The notes under the pieces: model-generated
Told to the model about the DNA's origin: nothing
Databases searched by the model: none
Seen by the model: only the letters and a program-made list of their open reading frames with translations
Program-made: the position numbers and the translations under genes
NCBI GenBank assembly: GCA_017628775.1
Contig: JAGBYN010000024.1
Location: 1 to 16,818, forward strand
Direction of reading: 5' to 3'
Origin: Bacteroidaceae bacterium
GTDB lineage: Bacteria > Bacteroidota > Bacteroidia > Bacteroidales > Bacteroidaceae
DNA length: 16,818 nucleotides
Part shown: positions 13,245-16,818 of the stretch, in pieces
Layout of the letters: each line of letters opens with the position of its first letter
Numbering within the stretch: position 1 is the first letter of the stretch

Positions 13245-14542
13245 AAGTCTTTACTGCTAATTTGTGTCATGCCAACCAGCTTTGTGTAGCGTTCGGATGG
13301 ATGTTTGGCATATACTAAAATTAAATATTCGTTTTCAGTTTCGTAAAAATCACCTTCCACTTCATTGTTTGGGCTGAGATATTGGTACTCATAGTAACCT
13401 TGTTTAAGCCAAATGTTGGCTTTGTAACACTGCTCTTCATGGTCGTAGTTCATTCTATAAATATCTCGTTGTGCCGATGTTGCCCATGAGCCATCAACGT
13501 AAACTTCGCCTTGAAACAATTGTGGCATATTTAATCTGAAGTGCACATTCGTGTATTCGCTTTCGGTGTTGTCTGTGTAATTGTCCGTGTTTCTAATGAC
13601 AAATGCACCATTATGGTCTTCGTTGTAAAGGTAGTGTTTCCTTATTTCATCGGTTTGTAAAAATACATCATATTGGTTTGTCGTAGCATTCCATTGTATG
13701 GCATCGATATGCATTGATGCGGTCTCTGTTGATAGATTTTCAAATTTGCGATATTCATTTCCCGCTTTAAAAACTAACGACAGGTTGTGTTCCCATTTCA
13801 TTTGGTTTATTAATTGCATGGTTGGCTTATTGAGCCACACCGCATCTTCCCATTTCCTATTCTTTACAACGACGCATTTTAATTCATCAATAGGGTTGTG
13901 TAAGTTTAGGCCTGCATGATTTATTTCAACGCTGATTTGTTGGTGTTTATGGTTAAAATCAATATCTGTTTTTGTAGAAATTTGGGCGTTGATCTTTACT
14001 TTGTGATCTAAAATCATGAAAAAAGCCTTGAGCGCTTCGGTTTTCCATCCATCGTCATCTTCTTGTTCTATCGTTATGCTATAGTTCCCAGGAAGCAACA
14101 TTTTAACATCGTCGTTAGGCAATGTTAGTTGATAATGATTATATGGGGTGACCGTGTTTCGCGATGGTTCATAATCCTCAACCAATAGTTCATTGCTTGT
14201 GGCTTGTAAATACGCACTTTCAAATAAATTTTCGGTGGGATTAAAATGCTCATCGCAATGGTTTATTCTGTAGGTGTATCTTATGGCCTCTGTGTTCATG
14301 TCATCAAATGACAAGATCATTCTTTTTTCATCATTTAATGCCAGGATAGGGAGCATGTTCCATGTGTTTTCAATGTTTATTTGAGGTGTGAAAATGGATG
14401 GTGAAAACACAATGGGCTTTTGTGCTTGAATGAGGTTTGAAAAAAAACATGCCGTAATGGTCAGTAAGACCAACAGGGTTGTGTGTGTTCTGCAATTCAA
14501 TTTTTTCAAAACTTTATTTTGGCTTGAAAATCTTTTTAGCAT
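13241..14542 (-). CDS. DUF5103 family exported protein
   Basis: A 433-residue protein of the Bacteroidetes-specific DUF5103 family. A signal peptide spans about residues 1-41: a Lys/Arg-rich start, hydrophobic TTLLVLLTITACFF and a probable cleavage after IQA. The rest is beta-rich, with family stretches such as YRINHCDEHF, YNHYQLTLPNDDVKM and WLKQGYYEYQYL. Function is unknown; it is expected in the periplasm or outer membrane. I chose ATG 14542 instead of 14560 because the promoter-like TAACTTTG at 14579-14572 predicts transcription from about 14565 and because the shorter form gives a normal signal peptide. The low-GC, AT-rich codon use differs from the island. Confidence 0.88.
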   Translation of the reverse strand: MLKRFSSQNKVLKKLNCRTHTTLLVLLTITACFFSNLIQAQKPIVFSPSIFTPQINIENTWNMLPILALNDEKRMILSFDDMNTEAIRYTYRINHCDEHFNPTENLFESAYLQATSNELLVEDYEPSRNTVTPYNHYQLTLPNDDVKMLLPGNYSITIEQEDDDGWKTEALKAFFMILDHKVKINAQISTKTDIDFNHKHQQISVEINHAGLNLHNPIDELKCVVVKNRKWEDAVWLNKPTMQLINQMKWEHNLSLVFKAGNEYRKFENLSTETASMHIDAIQWNATTNQYDVFLQTDEIRKHYLYNEDHNGAFVIRNTDNYTDNTESEYTNVHFRLNMPQLFQGEVYVDGSWATSAQRDIYRMNYDHEEQCYKANIWLKQGYYEYQYLSPNNEVEGDFYETENEYLILVYAKHPSERYTKLVGMTQISSKDL

Positions 14543-14571
14543 TATTTGTATGAAATACATGATTCAAAGAG

Positions 14572-14579
14572 CAAAGTTA
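14572..14579 (-). promoter_or_regulatory. DUF5103 gene promoter -7 element
   Basis: On the - strand TAACTTTG exactly matches TAnnTTTG, 29 bases ahead of the preferred start at 14542. No TTTG is present at the ideal -33 spacing. It probably drives the long - strand gene run down to fmt. Confidence 0.5.
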
Positions 14580-14626
14580 ATCATTTTTTTTCTTAACTTC
14601 GCAGTGATTTTCAAAGCTGTTTAATT

Positions 14627-14660
14627 TTTGTTATAAAATTAATTGCTCTTGTTAGTTTTT
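14627..14660 (+). promoter_or_regulatory. rnpB promoter
   Basis: TTTG (14627-14630), a 22-base spacer and TAGTTTTT (14653-14660), one base from the -7 consensus, ending 8 bases before the predicted 5' end of RNase P RNA. It is divergent from the DUF5103 promoter. Confidence 0.55.
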
Positions 14661-14668
14661 TGAAAAAT

Positions 14669-15070
14669 AAACAGACGGGCAGCCTATCGCGTGCATCCAT
14701 ATTTTAGTTGTAAGTGGTGCAGGAGGAAAGTCCGGGCAGCATAGAGCGCTTTGCTTCTTAATGGGAAGTAGTCCGTGAGGGTTAAAACGTGCAGAAGAAA
14801 ATAACCGCCTTAATTGGTAAGGGTGAGAAGGTGAGGTAAGAGCTCACCAGCCGTGTGGCGACACACGGGCTGTGCACTTCAAAGGCTGAAAGTTCATGTA
14901 AACCAACGATTGAGGGTTGCTCGCCTGAGTTTTTTTATCGTTTTTCGATAATGATGCGTTGGAGGGTAGAACGATACAATGTGTCAGCAATGGCGCATGC
15001 GGATAAATGATAGGCAGTAGTTTATTCTTTAAGCTACTACAGAACCCGGCTTATCGCTCGTCTGTTTTTT
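14669..15070 (+). ncRNA. rnpB: RNase P RNA, class A
   Basis: The catalytic RNA that removes 5' leaders from tRNA precursors. Visible landmarks are AGGAGGAAAGTCCGGGC (about 14722-14738), which forms part of P4 with ACAGAACCCGGCTTA (about 15040-15054), GGTAAGAGCTCACCAGC (about 14835-14851) and the closing helix P1 in which AAACAGACG (14669-14677) pairs with CGTCTGTTT (15059-15067). A T run at the 3' end supports termination there. Size of about 400 bases is normal. Ends are set by P1 and may be off by a few bases. Confidence 0.95.
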
Positions 15071-15076
15071 TGATAT

Positions 15077-15130
15077 AAAAAGTCATAAGCCATGTTGGAA
15101 ACCTTCCAATATATGTGCTTATGACTTTTT
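15077..15130. terminator. Bidirectional terminator between rnpB and sirtuin gene
   Basis: AAAAAGTCATAAGC (15077-15090) pairs perfectly with GCTTATGACTTTTT (15117-15130); inside it TTGGAA (15095-15100) pairs with TTCCAA (15104-15109). The A run on one side and T run on the other make it work in both directions, for rnpB (+) and the convergent sirtuin gene (-). Confidence 0.9.
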
Positions 15131-15135
15131 CGTTT

Positions 15136-15837
15136 TTATTCCTGTTTGAGGTACTCCAAAAGTTGCACCATGCCATCTGTGGCTTTTTTGCAAATGTGCC
15201 AAACTCTTGAGTCGGGTTTGTTGCTTGATAAGTCTGGATTTATAATAATCACTTTAGCGTTACGATGGGCAAAGTTAATTAGATTTGCTGCAGGATAGAC
15301 ATTAAGAGAGGTGCCTATAATAACCAAAACATCGGCTTGCTCTACAATCTCTATGGCTTTTTCCATTAGTGGCACATCTTCGCCAAACCATACGATATAA
15401 GGCCGTAAGCGTGAACCATCAGCAGCCTTTGCATTTATTGGTATGTTTAGATTTTCGTGGTCAAGTGTTACCCATTGTGCTTGGTCATCTTTGTTGCGCG
15501 AAGAGCATGCCTTAAGTAATTCCCCATGAAGATGAATCACGTGTGAGGAACCAGCACGTTCGTGTAAATCATCAACATTTTGTGTAATTACCGTTACCTG
15601 ATAGGATTTTTCCAAATCAGCCACCAAATGATGTGCTTTGTTGGGCATGATCTCAGGTAGTTTCTTGCGCAAGTCGTTGTAAAATGCGTTGACGTAATTG
15701 GGATTCTTTTCCCACGCTTCAATCGTGCAAACATCCTCTATCTTATGGTTGTTCCAAAGCCCGTTTGCACCTCGGAATGTGGATAGTCCGCTTTCAACGC
15801 TTATGCCGGCTCCGGTAAGGAAAACTATGTGTTTCAT
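15136..15837 (-). CDS. Sir2-family NAD-dependent protein deacylase
   Basis: A 233-residue sirtuin that removes acyl groups from lysines, consuming NAD and releasing nicotinamide. Seen: GAGIS (9-13) for NAD binding, TQNVDDLHERAG (85-96), catalytic His104 in LHGEL, and RPYIVWFGE (145-153). It aligns without effort to E. coli CobB (class III), but the Tyr-x-x-Arg that favours succinyl-lysine reads Tyr53-Asn-Asp-Leu56, so the Arg is missing. The four zinc-binding Cys of CobB are also absent; only Cys111 remains in that stretch. It overlaps nadD by four bases (ATGA), suggesting coupled expression with NAD synthesis. Confidence 0.93.
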   Translation of the reverse strand: MKHIVFLTGAGISVESGLSTFRGANGLWNNHKIEDVCTIEAWEKNPNYVNAFYNDLRKKLPEIMPNKAHHLVADLEKSYQVTVITQNVDDLHERAGSSHVIHLHGELLKACSSRNKDDQAQWVTLDHENLNIPINAKAADGSRLRPYIVWFGEDVPLMEKAIEIVEQADVLVIIGTSLNVYPAANLINFAHRNAKVIIINPDLSSNKPDSRVWHICKKATDGMVQLLEYLKQE

Positions 15838-16418
15838 GGTCTTAATTCTAAACTTAGTTGCTCCGCTACGGCTTGTGGTAACATATCGTTGGGGATGTGC
15901 CCCGATTGCAATGCCTGGCGCACTTGGGTTGAACTGTATGGAAATTGTGGAGCACCGGTTAGTATCTTGACTTGTTGGGGGAGTTTAGTGGTGTCGATGT
16001 CGCAACCAGGTCTTGGATACACCAGGATTTGTGTGCTAGCTAAAATTAAATCGGTGTTTGCCCATTTGTCAAAGTTGACCCAATTGTCGCCCCCTATAAT
16101 CAGATAAAATTCAGTGTTGGGGTAGGCTTCACGCAATGCGCAGAGCGTTGCCCATGTGTATGAAGGTCGTGGCAGACTCCATTCAAAATCGCTCGCTTTA
16201 ACCCCTTTAATGTTTTTTAGGGCCAATTGTGCTAATGTCATTCTTTGGTCTTCCGGCATTAAATGTGAGGCATCCTTAAGTGGATTATGTGGCGAAATCA
16301 TAAGCCACACTTCATCAACAAAGTTCTGTTCAACAATCCATGATGCGATATTCACATGACCGCAATGAATGGGGTTAAAACTACCGCCAAAAATGCCAAT
16401 TCGCTTTATTGTATTCAT
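15834..16418 (-). CDS. nadD: Nicotinate-nucleotide adenylyltransferase
   Basis: A 194-residue cytoplasmic enzyme that joins nicotinate mononucleotide and ATP to give deamido-NAD, the penultimate step of NAD synthesis. GGSFNPIHCGH (11-21) is the nucleotidyltransferase HxGH region, GGDNW (109-113) lies in the substrate pocket and SSTQVR (162-167) is the ISSTxIR-type ATP motif. Length is typical. It is the first gene of a two-gene unit with the sirtuin and is divergent from nadC, with a 163-base gap. No clear -33/-7 pair is seen on the - strand. Confidence 0.96.
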   Translation of the reverse strand: MNTIKRIGIFGGSFNPIHCGHVNIASWIVEQNFVDEVWLMISPHNPLKDASHLMPEDQRMTLAQLALKNIKGVKASDFEWSLPRPSYTWATLCALREAYPNTEFYLIIGGDNWVNFDKWANTDLILASTQILVYPRPGCDIDTTKLPQQVKILTGAPQFPYSSTQVRQALQSGHIPNDMLPQAVAEQLSLELRP

Positions 16419-16489
16419 GATGTGTAGAAGGATGAATGTGGATTTGTGTGCGTCCTATTAAGCGTTTATTTTGCTAATTTACCTATTTT

Positions 16490-16522
16490 TTTGTATTCTC
16501 AATAAATAAAAGTGTAAATTTG
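16490..16522 (+). promoter_or_regulatory. nadC promoter
   Basis: TTTG (16490-16493), a 21-base spacer and TAAATTTG (16515-16522): a full Bacteroidetes-type promoter. Predicted transcription starts near 16529, leaving a leader of about 50 bases before ATG 16582. Confidence 0.75.
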
Positions 16523-16581
16523 CAGGGTCTAAATCGTTTTCTGAAGTGATTAATCATTAATTATCCTTATATTTTTGACTT

Positions 16582-16818
16582 ATGTACACAGTAGATGAAC
16601 TCAACGAAAAACTTATTGACTTATCTTTTGCAGAGGATATAGGCGATGGCGACCACACCACACTTTGTTGTATTCCCGCTGATAGTATGGGCGAAAGTAA
16701 GCTGCTCATCAAGGAAGAAGGTATTTTTGCCGGAGTAGAAATTGCTAAGCAAGTGTTTCATCGTTTTGATCCAACGATGGAGGTTGAAGTTTATATTCAG
16801 GATGGTGCTCACGTAAAA
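16582..16818 (+). CDS. nadC: Quinolinate phosphoribosyltransferase, N-terminal part
   Basis: The first 79 residues, open to the window end, of the enzyme that converts quinolinate and PRPP to nicotinate mononucleotide, the substrate of NadD. The stretch AEDIGDGDHTT (17-27) is the usual N-terminal signature of bacterial NadC, followed by the alpha/beta domain with KEEGIFAGVEIA. The rest of the gene (about 200 residues) lies outside. Starting next to nadD it extends the NAD cluster. Confidence 0.9.
   Translation, partial: MYTVDELNEKLIDLSFAEDIGDGDHTTLCCIPADSMGESKLLIKEEGIFAGVEIAKQVFHRFDPTMEVEVYIQDGAHVK

Overview
The window comes from a member of the order Bacteroidales, with a Prevotella-like flavour. 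Supporting evidence: promoters of the Bacteroidetes type (TTTG, about 20 bases, TAnnTTTG), starts without Shine-Dalgarno sequences, BspA-type leucine-rich repeats, a DUF5103 protein, and a primase/helicase-like (VirE-N/DUF3987) plus HU-like cassette typical of this order. No tRNA, rRNA, integrase, transposase, relaxase or CRISPR array was seen.

Left part (1 to about 7,160, genes on +): an accessory island. It opens with a gene-free AT-rich stretch holding inverted clusters of the 8-9 base unit GGTCATCA(A) around a 24-bp AT palindrome. Next come a BspA-type repeat protein (449-1036), a UmuD/LexA-type self-cleaving peptidase fused to an unknown domain and preceded by a perfect operator-like palindrome (1180-2098), and a four-helix-bundle protein with a coiled-coil tail (2273-3025). 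The four-helix gene is bracketed by arrays of the hexamer CTATAG repeated every 9 bp. A dense control region (3029-3239) has six 11-bp-spaced TTTACG repeats, a terminator and a promoter. It leads into an operon-like run: a small unknown protein, a 761-residue VirE-N/DUF3987 protein with a third CTATAG array inside its coding sequence, an HU-like protein and a small two-helix membrane protein. A 26-bp copy of the left-end repeat recurs exactly at 6930-6955, followed by a 28-residue peptide gene and a bidirectional terminator.

Right part (7,257-16,818): ordinary chromosome, mostly on the - strand. It holds a 58-residue winged-helix protein, a Bcp peroxiredoxin with a textbook promoter, fmt, a ClC chloride channel/transporter with CBS domains, a Sua5/YrdC tRNA-modification protein, a TRIC/UPF0126 membrane protein, a D-2-hydroxyacid dehydrogenase and a DUF5103 protein. 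The RNase P RNA gene (rnpB) lies on + between the DUF5103 gene and a sirtuin. The sirtuin overlaps nadD by 4 bases, and nadC starts divergently from nadD, forming an NAD synthesis and use cluster cut by the window end.

Main interest: the island looks like a small replicon-like or satellite-like module with three different short repeat systems, a primase/helicase-like protein, an HU-like protein and a probably DNA-damage-responsive regulator, but no recognisable mobility gene. That reading is inference; the repeats and motifs are directly visible.
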